DNA of 61,308 nt. Origin: SLJN01 sp964505385 (GTDB lineage Bacteria; Bacteroidota; Rhodothermia; Balneolales; Natronogracilivirgulaceae). Location: assembly GCA_964505385.1 (NCBI GenBank), contig CAZDIA010000016.1, positions 1-61,308 of the forward strand, given 5' to 3'. A program made the translations under genes and the position numbers. This document shows, piece by piece, positions 37,166 to 44,913 of this stretch (position 1 is the first letter of the stretch; each line of letters starts with the position of its first letter). The notes beneath the pieces were generated by a model that searched no databases, was not told the origin of the DNA, and saw only the letters and a list, made by a program, of their open reading frames with translations.

Positions 37166-37192
37166 ATGCACAAATATAGTGTAAAAGTGCAT
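37166..37192. promoter_or_regulatory. candidate TetR operator
   Basis: Inverted arms ATGCAC (37166-37171) and GTGCAT (37187-37192) separated by 15 nt lie 20-46 nt upstream of the TetR start codon. Position and dyad symmetry fit autorepression and cassette control. Confidence 0.5.
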
Positions 37193-37308
37193 TTTTGTCA
37201 AGTTTATAACTCATGTACTATCTGCAATATTCTATAAATACAGTTGGACAACGGATTTCGGACTGGTAACCTAAGTTCGATTATTAAATGAGTAGAGCCT
37301 CTACGTAC

Positions 37309-37376
37309 ATCTGCGAATTAATCAGCAAAACTCAGCGAGAAACCCATTTGCCTATCTCTCGCTGATTACCGCAGAT
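37309..37376. repeat. nested inverted repeat with ATCTGCG/CAGCGAGA words
   Basis: Outer arms ATCTGCG (37309-37315) and CGCAGAT (37370-37376), inner arms TAATCAGC / GCTGATTA and TCAGCGAGA (37332-37340) / TCTCGCTGA (37357-37365). The same words recur in direct orientation with 10-12-nt spacing on each side (CAGATTA and CGATGATT up to 37400). It is similar in plan to the octamer islands but with a looser period. Confidence 0.55.
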
Positions 37377-37488
37377 GATTTCGATGATTTATTCAGATTA
37401 ATGTATTCAAATTTAAAGCATGAAGTAAATCGGAATCACATTAAATCATACAAAATTAATTTCATACATAAATTGCGGATAAAAAAAA

Positions 37489-37562
37489 CAATCGAACTCA
37501 GGTTGGTAGGATGCTGTGGAAATCAGGTTGCCATAAATGATTCGTCCGCTACAGCTCGATTG
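37489..37562. repeat. inverted repeat with 7-bp arms
   Basis: CAATCGA and TCGATTG enclose 60 nt that contain a further stem (GCTGTGG… / …GCTACAGC region). Orientation and role unknown. It lies 135 nt past the end of the cupin gene on the minus strand. Confidence 0.35.
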
Positions 37563-37696
37563 GAATGATTTCCGGCTTTTCGGTTGGGCAGACTTGCCAA
37601 GACTCTTAAGGCAAAAATTTCTCTCACCTTTTCATTAGTGCACGAAGTGGGAATTAATAAGCCGGGATAACGAATTGACAAGCTACACCCTACTGC

Positions 37697-38164
37697 TCAT
37701 TCCTTTTTGATTCTCCCTGCCGCTTCACCGTTACCTATCTGTTCCCGGATCTCCTTCTCATTCGGCGCCGACGGCCTGTCCCTGTAACGATCCACTACAC
37801 AAATGAACCCCAGTGGCTCGCCCCGGTCTGCAATGAATTGGTGTATCGTGTTTGGTGCTACATATACCGTATCATGCAGAGTAATTTCTTTTACTTCATC
37901 ATCAAGAATCACTGTACCGCTACCCCGGATCACTACAACGGTATGGGGATGCCGGTGATACTCAAGTGATGAATAGCCTCCGGGTTCAATATCAAAGTAC
38001 CGGGTATGAAAATTCAATGCTTCTTCTCCGTCATTATTACCCAGTAAAGCATACCGGCAGATTGCTTTGAAGCCGCCTGAGGATTCCTTGTATTCTTTTT
38101 TCTCAATTCCCGGGAATGTATAATCGGCACATCGGATAACTTTGGATTTACCTTTATCAGCCAT
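37697..38164 (-). CDS. cupin-fold protein coupled to the RuBisCO-like gene
   Basis: 155 residues from ATG 38164, which overlaps the RLP stop in ATGGCTGA; a longer upstream frame runs inside the RLP gene and is unlikely. Single cupin barrel: metal ligands fit H70, H72, H74 and H108 (EYHRHPHTVVVIRG; APNTIHQF); the usual Glu of motif 1 is replaced by a hydrophobic residue. In Rhodospirillum rubrum a cupin (methylthioxylulose-phosphate methylsulfurylase) acts directly after a RuBisCO-like isomerase. A comparable paired role is possible here but not shown. Confidence 0.85.
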   Translation of the reverse strand: MADKGKSKVIRCADYTFPGIEKKEYKESSGGFKAICRYALLGNNDGEEALNFHTRYFDIEPGGYSSLEYHRHPHTVVVIRGSGTVILDDEVKEITLHDTVYVAPNTIHQFIADRGEPLGFICVVDRYRDRPSAPNEKEIREQIGNGEAAGRIKKE

Positions 38165-39269
38165 AGTGATCAATGTTTTGCAGGGATTTACAAAAATTTC
38201 GGGTAGCCTGTTCCAGTCCTTCAGGTGCTTCGTAGAGCGAACCACCGATTAGAAAGATGGTATCTCTGCCATAACGCTGAAGCCAGTACGGAACCGTATC
38301 CCTGTTAATGCCGCCGGCAGGCACAGGCCAGGCAGGCTTCCAGGGAAGATCCCGGTTACGTGCGGAAAAGTTAATTGCTTCGCAATCTTCAGAGGAATAG
38401 GAAAACCGGCCATCACTGTTTGCATAAATCACACCATCTGCGCCAAATCCCCGCCATAGTTCTCCATAAAGCAACGCGGGATGTAAACCACTATCAGAAT
38501 GCACCACCATTGAGCCGCTAAATGCAGGATGAGCAAGAGCACCAAGCCCGAACTCAGCCGGTTGCGAAAGTGCATCCAGGCCTGTGAGATGCGGTGTGAT
38601 CATCACCGCGTTTAAACCTGCCTCCCGGCAAGCTTCGAGGCGTTTGGGCAGATCTGTTGCAGTAGCTGTAACATTGGGGACATACCAGCAAGCGCGCCCC
38701 CGTTTTTGCTCTGCGTCGGCAGCCGCTTCGCTGCACTCTTTCAGCCGTTCATAAAACGGAGCACTATTTTGATTAGTCAACCCGTGATCGTCTTTTATGA
38801 TATCCACACCGGCACTTGCGAAGCGGCTTAAGTACCCGGCTAACTCATCAGAAGTTAAGCTCACCGGCTTAAGCGCAGTGCAGCTCAATGCCCGCTCCGG
38901 CACTTGCAAACGTTCGCGAAATCCGGTAATTCCTTGCAAAGGACCTGGTAGCACATCATCGATTTTACTCCAATCCACGTGTTGAAGCTGAATTCCGGGT
39001 ATAAGGGAAATATTGCCGAATATAACATTTACCAGTTGCAACTTATCGCCGTCAATAAGGCTTAAAGGCCAGTTTATTTCCAGCTCATAGCCCCCTTCTT
39101 CTTTTTTCGAGATACTGACAATCTCACCGGTTGGCGGAGGCGGCCGGAGTTTTTCAACAACAGTTTTGGGAAGTTCTGCGCTTTGCTCCAGAGCTATACG
39201 TTCCGCCAGGTCATATGCATCATCCTCTGTAGAAACTTTAAGGCGGTATCGTACAGGAAGCTTTCCCAT
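38157..39269 (-). CDS. RuBisCO-like protein (form IV type)
   Basis: 370 residues with the RuBisCO large-subunit plan: N-terminal domain to about 125, then the TIM barrel. N86 matches the active-site Asn of loop FGNI, K134 matches catalytic K175 (TALKP) but the K177 position is V136, and carbamylated K201 matches K159 in DIIKDDHG with D161 kept and E204 replaced by H162. H247 fits H294, loop-6 Lys is E270 (LYGELW), and S379 is A318 (PAGGIN). Carboxylase activity is therefore very unlikely; enolase, isomerase or related chemistry is expected. purA lies 10 nt upstream and the cupin overlaps downstream. Confidence 0.9.
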   Translation of the reverse strand: MGKLPVRYRLKVSTEDDAYDLAERIALEQSAELPKTVVEKLRPPPPTGEIVSISKKEEGGYELEINWPLSLIDGDKLQLVNVIFGNISLIPGIQLQHVDWSKIDDVLPGPLQGITGFRERLQVPERALSCTALKPVSLTSDELAGYLSRFASAGVDIIKDDHGLTNQNSAPFYERLKECSEAAADAEQKRGRACWYVPNVTATATDLPKRLEACREAGLNAVMITPHLTGLDALSQPAEFGLGALAHPAFSGSMVVHSDSGLHPALLYGELWRGFGADGVIYANSDGRFSYSSEDCEAINFSARNRDLPWKPAWPVPAGGINRDTVPYWLQRYGRDTIFLIGGSLYEAPEGLEQATRNFCKSLQNIDHYG

Positions 39270-39279
39270 TTAGCTACGA

Positions 39280-40560
39280 CTACATTTCCAGTTTGATCAC
39301 TTCTTCCCGGTCAGGACCCGTGGATACGAGCATAATCGGCACTCCGAGGAATTCTTCTATATAATTAAGGAAGTTTTGTAAAGGTGTGGGGAATTCTTTT
39401 GCGGATTTCATATCTCTGGTAGAACAATTCCAGCCCTCCATATCAGTCAATACCGGCTCGGCCTTTTCTATCAGATGGGGATCGGATGGATACCTTTGTG
39501 TTTCTTCCCCGTTAATCCGATAAGAAGTACAAAGCTTTACGGATTTAAATTCATCAAGAACATCCAGCTTAGTTATGGCAAGTTTAGTGAATCCATTAAG
39601 CTGCACGGCATGTCGCAGCGCAACCAGGTCGATCCACCCGCAACGCCTCGGACGCCCGGTCGTTGAGCCGAATTCATTTCCGGCTTTGCGAAGTTGTTCA
39701 CCGGTTTCATCATGAAGTTCCGTCGGGAAAGGGCCGTTACCAACTCTGGTGCAGTATGCTTTAGTTATGCCTACTATTTCATCAAAAGAGGAAGGGGGAA
39801 GACCGGTGCCGGTGCACGCTCCGCCTGATGTCGGAGATGAAGAAGTTACATAGGGGTATGTTCCGTGATCCAGATCCAGAAGAGCGCCCTGAGCTCCTTC
39901 AAGCAGTAAGTTACTTCCCTGCCTGCAATGGCTGTTTAGTAAATTCACCGTGTCGGTGATGAATGGCCTGAGCTGTTCACCAAAAGACAACAACTGGCGG
40001 GTGATTTCATCAGGATCCAATTCATCCGAGTTATACAGATGTTTCAGCAAACAGTTAGAGTTTTCAGCTATGGCCTTTACCTTATCCGGAAGCTGCTCCG
40101 GGTAGAGAAGATCGATCATCCGAAGTCCCAGACGAGCGGTTTTGTGCATATAAGCCGGACCTATTCCGCGGCCGGTAGTACCAATTGCAGAGCTGGTGTT
40201 GTGAGCTTCCTTCGCAGCATCCAGCTTCTTGTGAAAAGGCAGAATGATATGGGCGGTCTCGCTTACAAAAAAACTTCCATCGAGCTGAACACCAAGTGAT
40301 TTTACTTTATCCATCTCGCTGAGTAACGCTTCCGGATCGATAACTACTCCATTACCAATAACACATCTCGTGTTTTTGTGAAAAATTCCGGAAGGTATGA
40401 GATGGAGGATATGGGTTTGTCCGTCGAACTTGAGAGTATGACCGGCGTTGGCTCCGCCCTGATAGCGAACAACAACATCGGCTTCATCACTTAACAAATC
40501 GACAACTTTGCCTTTGCCTTCATCTCCCCATTGGGCACCTATAATTAATTGTATTGACAT
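39280..40560 (-). CDS. purA: adenylosuccinate synthetase
   Basis: 426 residues; converts IMP and aspartate to adenylosuccinate with GTP. The N-terminal GAQWGDEGKGKVVDLL gives catalytic D13, and NAGHT supplies H41. The GTP/IMP segments TTGRGIGPAY and GRPRRCGWIDL are present. The stop lies 10 nt before the RLP start, so purA, RLP and cupin look like one operon. A terminator-like hairpin just upstream separates it from the STAS gene. Confidence 0.97.
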   Translation of the reverse strand: MSIQLIIGAQWGDEGKGKVVDLLSDEADVVVRYQGGANAGHTLKFDGQTHILHLIPSGIFHKNTRCVIGNGVVIDPEALLSEMDKVKSLGVQLDGSFFVSETAHIILPFHKKLDAAKEAHNTSSAIGTTGRGIGPAYMHKTARLGLRMIDLLYPEQLPDKVKAIAENSNCLLKHLYNSDELDPDEITRQLLSFGEQLRPFITDTVNLLNSHCRQGSNLLLEGAQGALLDLDHGTYPYVTSSSPTSGGACTGTGLPPSSFDEIVGITKAYCTRVGNGPFPTELHDETGEQLRKAGNEFGSTTGRPRRCGWIDLVALRHAVQLNGFTKLAITKLDVLDEFKSVKLCTSYRINGEETQRYPSDPHLIEKAEPVLTDMEGWNCSTRDMKSAKEFPTPLQNFLNYIEEFLGVPIMLVSTGPDREEVIKLEM

Positions 40561-40570
40561 AGCTTTACAT

Positions 40571-40595
40571 AAAAAAGGTGCCCATCAAGAGCACC
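40571..40595 (-). terminator. minus-strand terminator after STAS gene
   Basis: Minus strand: GGTGC / GCACC stem (40577-40581 with 40591-40595) with a 9-nt loop, followed by T6 (40571-40576). It ends the STAS transcript 45-70 nt past its stop and 10-35 nt before purA, so purA has its own promoter or depends on read-through. Confidence 0.7.
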
Positions 40596-40640
40596 CATGA
40601 ATAATAACTTTGGTAAAAAGTGCCTCTACCGATTTATAAA

Positions 40641-40988
40641 TCAGGATTGCTGATCAAAGGAAGTGACAGCCTCTTCAGTGGATTCATATTTTTGAAACAC
40701 CGAGTCGAGCTGCGACATTTTCATCAGCTTTTCTATTTTCGGTGAAGCGTTTGCTACACGCAAGTCTCCACCGGCATTCCGCATCGTAGACAGTGCTCCT
40801 ATGAGCATCCCGAGGCCAGAAGAGTTCATGATTTGTACTCTTTTGAGATCAATTACCACATTCTTCCAGCTTTCATCAATCAGTTCATGCAGCTTTTCAT
40901 TGAGGCTGACCGCATCCGGGCCGCCTACTACATCACCATTGAATTCGATCACAATGCAATTATATCTCTGTGTAATACTGAAGCTCAT
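40641..40988 (-). CDS. STAS-domain anti-sigma factor antagonist
   Basis: 115 residues of SpoIIAA/RsbV type. The phosphorylatable serine region is IMNSSGLGMLIG (S56/S57), preceded by VVIDLKRVQ. It would bind an anti-sigma or switch kinase (RsbW-like) and release a sigma factor when dephosphorylated. No partner gene is in the window. It lies downstream of secF on the same strand, with a long hairpin between. Confidence 0.88.
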   Translation of the reverse strand: MSFSITQRYNCIVIEFNGDVVGGPDAVSLNEKLHELIDESWKNVVIDLKRVQIMNSSGLGMLIGALSTMRNAGGDLRVANASPKIEKLMKMSQLDSVFQKYESTEEAVTSFDQQS

Positions 40989-41032
40989 TGGAGATCCAAA
41001 TTAAGTTGCAGATATTTCATCATATAATAGTG

Positions 41033-41078
41033 AATTCCGGAACTTATCCCGAAAATTTTCAGGATAAATTCCGGAATT
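41033..41078. repeat. 17-bp hairpin between secF and STAS genes
   Basis: Arms 41033-41049 and 41062-41078 pair over 17 bp with one G-T wobble (core AATTCCGGAA) around a 12-nt loop. It falls just past the secF stop on the minus strand but has no T tract. It may be a factor-dependent end, an RNA-stabilising stem, or a leader structure for the STAS gene. Confidence 0.55.
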
Positions 41079-41092
41079 GGGGTAATTGATCG

Positions 41093-42010
41093 TCAGGCGA
41101 TATCCTTACTGGTTTTCTGCTGCAAGTCAACAAGGAGTGAGCTGGCAACAAAAATTGAGCTGTAGGTTCCGAGTATCACACCGAGTATCAGAGCAAATGA
41201 AAATCCTCTCAGCACTTCACCTCCGAAAATAAACAACAGCGTTACCACCAACAATGTGGTTAATGAAGTGACAACCGTACGGCTCAGCGTATTGTTGATA
41301 CTTCGGTTCACCATTTTTTCGAAGGCCTCGGTTTTGAATATCAACGAGTTTTCGCGAATACGGTCGAATACAACCACCGTATCGTTAAGCGAATAACCGA
41401 CAATAGTCAAAAACGCGGCAATCAACGCCTGATCGATATCCAGGTTAAACGGGAGAATTCCGTGAAGTATGGTAAATACCCCAAGGGTGATGATCACATC
41501 ATGGGCCAGTGCTGCCACCGCTCCCATCGAATATGACCATTTCTTGAATCGAACCAGGATGTAGATAAAAATCACAATCAGGGCGAATAGCAATGCAAGG
41601 ACCGCAGCATTCCGGAGGTCTTCCGCAAAACTGGGCCCTACGACATCTGTACGCACAATTTCTCCCTGGTTATCAGGAAATTGATTACTGAAGGTATTCA
41701 AAATAACCGACTGGAGTTCACTGGTCCCCATGTCGGCATCTGTTCGAATTAGCAAACTTGCCGGATCCCCGTAATGACGAACCTGGGGCTCGGCACCCAA
41801 AGGGCCGCTTAGAAACTCTCTGGATTCAGTTACAGAGATGCTTTCCTCAAATTCTACTACGATTTCGTTACCACCACTGAAATCAATGCCGAGTTGCAAC
41901 CCTTTAAATAGAATTGCACCAATGGATACAATAACCAATATGGTGGATATTACATACCCGATTTTTCGTCGGGGTATCAGTGTATAATTAGCTTGTTCAA
42001 AAAGACGCAT
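41093..42010 (-). CDS. secF: protein translocase subunit SecF
   Basis: 305 residues, inner membrane, partner of SecD in using the proton-motive force to pull secreted proteins. TM1 is near residues 18-38, the periplasmic P1 domain opens with LGIDFSGGNEIVVEF, and five helices follow with VGYSLNDTVVVFDRIREN and the C-terminal GFSFALILGVILGTYSSIFVASSL. It lies 21 nt after secD. Confidence 0.96.
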   Translation of the reverse strand: MRLFEQANYTLIPRRKIGYVISTILVIVSIGAILFKGLQLGIDFSGGNEIVVEFEESISVTESREFLSGPLGAEPQVRHYGDPASLLIRTDADMGTSELQSVILNTFSNQFPDNQGEIVRTDVVGPSFAEDLRNAAVLALLFALIVIFIYILVRFKKWSYSMGAVAALAHDVIITLGVFTILHGILPFNLDIDQALIAAFLTIVGYSLNDTVVVFDRIRENSLIFKTEAFEKMVNRSINNTLSRTVVTSLTTLLVVTLLFIFGGEVLRGFSFALILGVILGTYSSIFVASSLLVDLQQKTSKDIA

Positions 42011-42031
42011 GGCAATATTTACAGGTTAAGT

Positions 42032-43849
42032 TTATCCGAAACTGAGATTTAATTTCTTTTCTTTGGTGAGATAATCGACAATCACTCGGGTGATGACGAT
42101 TGCGCTGAACAGCGACGCTATAATACCTGCCATCAAAGTAATGGCAAACCCCTTAATCGGCCCGATGCCGAAACTGAACAGAATAACAGCAGTCAGGAAG
42201 GTTGTGATATTGGCGTCAAGAATAGCACTCATCGCATTGGAATATCCACTGTCGATAGCTGCCTGCAAACTTTTACCTACGCGCATCTCTTCCCTGATTC
42301 GGTCGAAGATCAGCACGTTGGCATCCACCGCCATACCGATAGTCAATACAATACCGGCAATACCCGGTAAGGTAAGAGTGGCATTAAATGCGGCGAGGAT
42401 ACCGAAGATGAAAAAGATGTTAAGCACCAGCGCGAGGTCTGCTATGGCTCCTCCTTGTCTGTAGTAGAAGATCATAAACAAAATAACCAAAGCCATACCT
42501 GTTGCCACTGAGGTAAAGCCGGCATTAATGGACTCCTGCCCGAGTGATGGCCCGACTGTTCGCTCTTCCACAATATTCAGGGGAGCCGGTAATGCACCCG
42601 ACATCAGAATAGTTACAAGGTCTTCAGCTTCTTCAATACTCTCGAGACCTGTAATAGATGTCCGCCCGTCAGCAATCTGAGTTCGGATATTCGGGAAGGT
42701 ATAGATATGATCATCCATAAGTACTGCTACCGGGCGGCCTATGTTGGCGCCTGTAATTCGTGACCAGGTCCTGGAGCCCTGACGGTTCATGCTCATTGAA
42801 ACCTGTGGAGCATTGGTCTCCGGATCGAAATCCGGACGGGCATCGGTAATCACATCACCGGTTAGCTCATAGTTTTGATTAACAGCTACCAGCGCATGAT
42901 ATCCTTCAAACATCGGGTTAGCCGTCCATTTAAGCTCGGAATTGCTTGGAAGCATATTTCGGACTTCATCCCGGTTTAATAACCTATTAACTTCAGCCGT
43001 ATCTCTTTCGGTTGCGTAACCGAATACAATAGACTGTCCTTGCGGCGGCAGCAATACACTAAGAAGTTTATTTTCGGTATCATCAGGATCGAGATCGACC
43101 AGTTCCTCTTCGTCAAGTTGCGTTTCTTCGTCTTCATCAAAAAGTTCTGCAATTCGTTGGAAGGAGTCCATGACTTCGCTTGCTTCCGGAGCCAGGCGAA
43201 ATTCGAGGCGGGCGGTTCCACTCAGCAGATCTCTGACGCGCTGTTCATCATCAACGCCAGGCAACTCCGCGATAACCCGGTTAGCTCCCTGACGCATAAT
43301 TGAAGGTTCAGCCACACCGAATTGGTCAACACGATTTCGAACAATTTCAAGTGCGCGACTAATGGCTTCGTTTTGCTGAGACTCCAGATATGAAACCACC
43401 TCGCTGTTTTCAGATCTGGCCGTGATTCCGTACTCATCGGAGCGATAGTATCGGCTCAGCCGTCCATCACCATCACGGTTTTCAAATTCTTCAACAAACT
43501 CTTCAATTAAATTGGATCCTTCTTCACGAGCAGTTTGACTGGCAGCCTGAACTACATCTTCGAGTTCATCATCTCTGTAGTCTCCAGCCAGTTCGAGCAA
43601 TAGCTCATCAGTAGCCAGTTCCAGAGTTACGTGCATTCCGCCCTGCAGGTCAAGACCCAGGGTCAGAATGCGTGAACGTAGATCATCGAGCCGTTCACGG
43701 TTTTCTTCCATATAGGTGGATCGCTCCTCCTCAGATAACTCCGACATATGGCGCTCTTCCAGCCAATACCGGGCAGTGAAGGAGAGATAGTATCCCGTCA
43801 ACGCCAGAAAAAAGACGATGAAGAATATTTTGGTTCCGCTTCCTTTCAT
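42032..43849 (-). CDS. secD: protein translocase subunit SecD
   Basis: 605 residues. TM1 (8-28) is followed by the large P1 region with LGLDLQGGMHVTLEL and RNRVDQFGVAEPSIMRQG, and by a second periplasmic part. Six helices end the protein (GTVGPSLGQESINAG entry, GIVLTIGMAVDANVLIFDRIREE, GFAITLMAGIIASLFSAIV). An acidic insertion in P1 (RIAELFDEDEETQLDEEELVDLDPDD) is unusual and fits the acidic bias of this genome. It is transcribed with secF. Confidence 0.96.
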   Translation of the reverse strand: MKGSGTKIFFIVFFLALTGYYLSFTARYWLEERHMSELSEEERSTYMEENRERLDDLRSRILTLGLDLQGGMHVTLELATDELLLELAGDYRDDELEDVVQAASQTAREEGSNLIEEFVEEFENRDGDGRLSRYYRSDEYGITARSENSEVVSYLESQQNEAISRALEIVRNRVDQFGVAEPSIMRQGANRVIAELPGVDDEQRVRDLLSGTARLEFRLAPEASEVMDSFQRIAELFDEDEETQLDEEELVDLDPDDTENKLLSVLLPPQGQSIVFGYATERDTAEVNRLLNRDEVRNMLPSNSELKWTANPMFEGYHALVAVNQNYELTGDVITDARPDFDPETNAPQVSMSMNRQGSRTWSRITGANIGRPVAVLMDDHIYTFPNIRTQIADGRTSITGLESIEEAEDLVTILMSGALPAPLNIVEERTVGPSLGQESINAGFTSVATGMALVILFMIFYYRQGGAIADLALVLNIFFIFGILAAFNATLTLPGIAGIVLTIGMAVDANVLIFDRIREEMRVGKSLQAAIDSGYSNAMSAILDANITTFLTAVILFSFGIGPIKGFAITLMAGIIASLFSAIVITRVIVDYLTKEKKLNLSFG

Positions 43850-44009
43850 GATATCAGTATATAAAGTGTTTAGGTTTAAAAATGGGGGATTGCGAATGAT
43901 CCTGCTGAGGCTAACTCAGAAGCTTCATCCGCAAAATGAATGAGAGTCATTAAAACTCAAGAGAGATGAGATAGGCCGGGTTATAAACCCAAACCCGTTC
44001 AAACAGAAA

Positions 44010-44552
44010 CTAAGGGGCGCGAATGGAAATGTCTGTAAGGAGAGGGGCATTGTCGATATTCGGCTGGAGTTCTCCGGTTAACAGCACTTCAGCCTGTGGA
44101 ATTTCAAATGCCGATTTGCCGGATGAATAATTTAAAAGCCCGGCAAACAGATGCTTTTCAGGTGTCCATCCGGGTCGATGATGGCGTTCAATCGCCATTT
44201 CTCCACCCATCGTCGATCCTTGCTGATAACTCCTCCATTCCTTTTTGATCAACTGGTAAATTTCTTCATCGGTATGCTCGGAGGCATCATCAAGGTCGAG
44301 GGCAAACCACTCGGTATGATTATAAATCAGCTTGGTGGCACTCTTGATAACATCATCGGTGTTGTCCAGATCACGAACTTTGTCGTCTACCTGATCTTTG
44401 GCATCATCTTTAGCCAACTTGGACAACCACTTGGCGAACTGATCCGCTTCGGCATCAACCGTTTGCCAGGGTGACAAAAACGGCACGAGACCCGCGCTCA
44501 GCACCAATAATATTGTGATTCGAATGGTATGTAGGCGAAAAAACCTCATCAA
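44010..44552 (-). CDS. secreted or anchored protein of unknown function
   Basis: 180 residues. An N-terminal hydrophobic stretch (about 10-30) is either a signal peptide or an anchor. The mature part is charged and mostly helical (ADQFAKWLSKLAKDDAKDQVDDKVRDLDNTDDVIKSA), with a more hydrophobic C-terminal third (FEIPQAEVLLTGELQPN). I recognise no family. It stands alone upstream of secD on the same strand. Confidence 0.65.
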   Translation of the reverse strand: MMRFFRLHTIRITILLVLSAGLVPFLSPWQTVDAEADQFAKWLSKLAKDDAKDQVDDKVRDLDNTDDVIKSATKLIYNHTEWFALDLDDASEHTDEEIYQLIKKEWRSYQQGSTMGGEMAIERHHRPGWTPEKHLFAGLLNYSSGKSAFEIPQAEVLLTGELQPNIDNAPLLTDISIRAP

Positions 44553-44913
44553 CCAAAGTTAGAAACTTTAATACGATAGAACAACTAAAAAACGGTTAAA
44601 TAAATAATCTGTTATAAAATTAAAGCTAAGTTTAATCTGCATTATTCACCAAGAAATTTAGTTGTGGTCAAGGCGTCGCGGAAATGATGGCGGAAACGCA
44701 GTCCACAGCTAAATTTCGCAGCGTACGACTTTAGATATAAATTATAAATATGTATTTTTAAGTATATCATTGAAAGCCAAAACACTATATCTTATCCCAA
44801 TTAACTTTGTGAATAAAGCAGGTTAAGTTATTTTGATAATGATAAGCCGGTTTACCAACCATATAATGCGCTAACTGAAAACTCGGCGGTCAAAAACTTC
44901 AACACATCAAAAT
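44553..44913. other. divergent intergenic region with inverted repeat
   Basis: AT-rich and without a supported gene. Contains element B at 44653-44717; the remainder presumably holds promoters for the genes on both sides. Confidence 0.5.
44653..44717. repeat. structured inverted-repeat element B
   Basis: Arms GAAATTTAGTTGTGG (44653-44667) and CCACAGCTAAATTTC (44703-44717) pair over 15 bp with one wobble and enclose 35 nt. Just inside the left arm is TCAAGGCGTCGCGG, followed by GATGGCGGAAACG. Element A (15143-15250, opposite orientation) has GGATCAAGGC and GTGGAACG in equivalent places with different arms. Confidence 0.5.

Larger units (their letters stand above)
37193..37696. other. intergenic region with two inverted repeats
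   Basis: No supported gene between the TetR cassette and the cupin gene. It contains the nested repeat at 37309-37376 and an inverted repeat with arms CAATCGA (37489-37495) and TCGATTG (37556-37562). The cupin gene ends at 37697; no T-tracted terminator was recognised after it. Confidence 0.5.

Noticed and set aside
38165..38245. Upstream extension of the cupin reading frame into the RLP gene
   Set aside because: The extra 27 codons overlap the conserved RLP C-terminus in another frame, while ATG at 38164 forms a standard coupled stop-start overlap.
38157..39269. Functional carbon-fixing RuBisCO
   Set aside because: Several catalytic positions (K177, E204, K334, S379 equivalents) are substituted and no Calvin-cycle genes are nearby.
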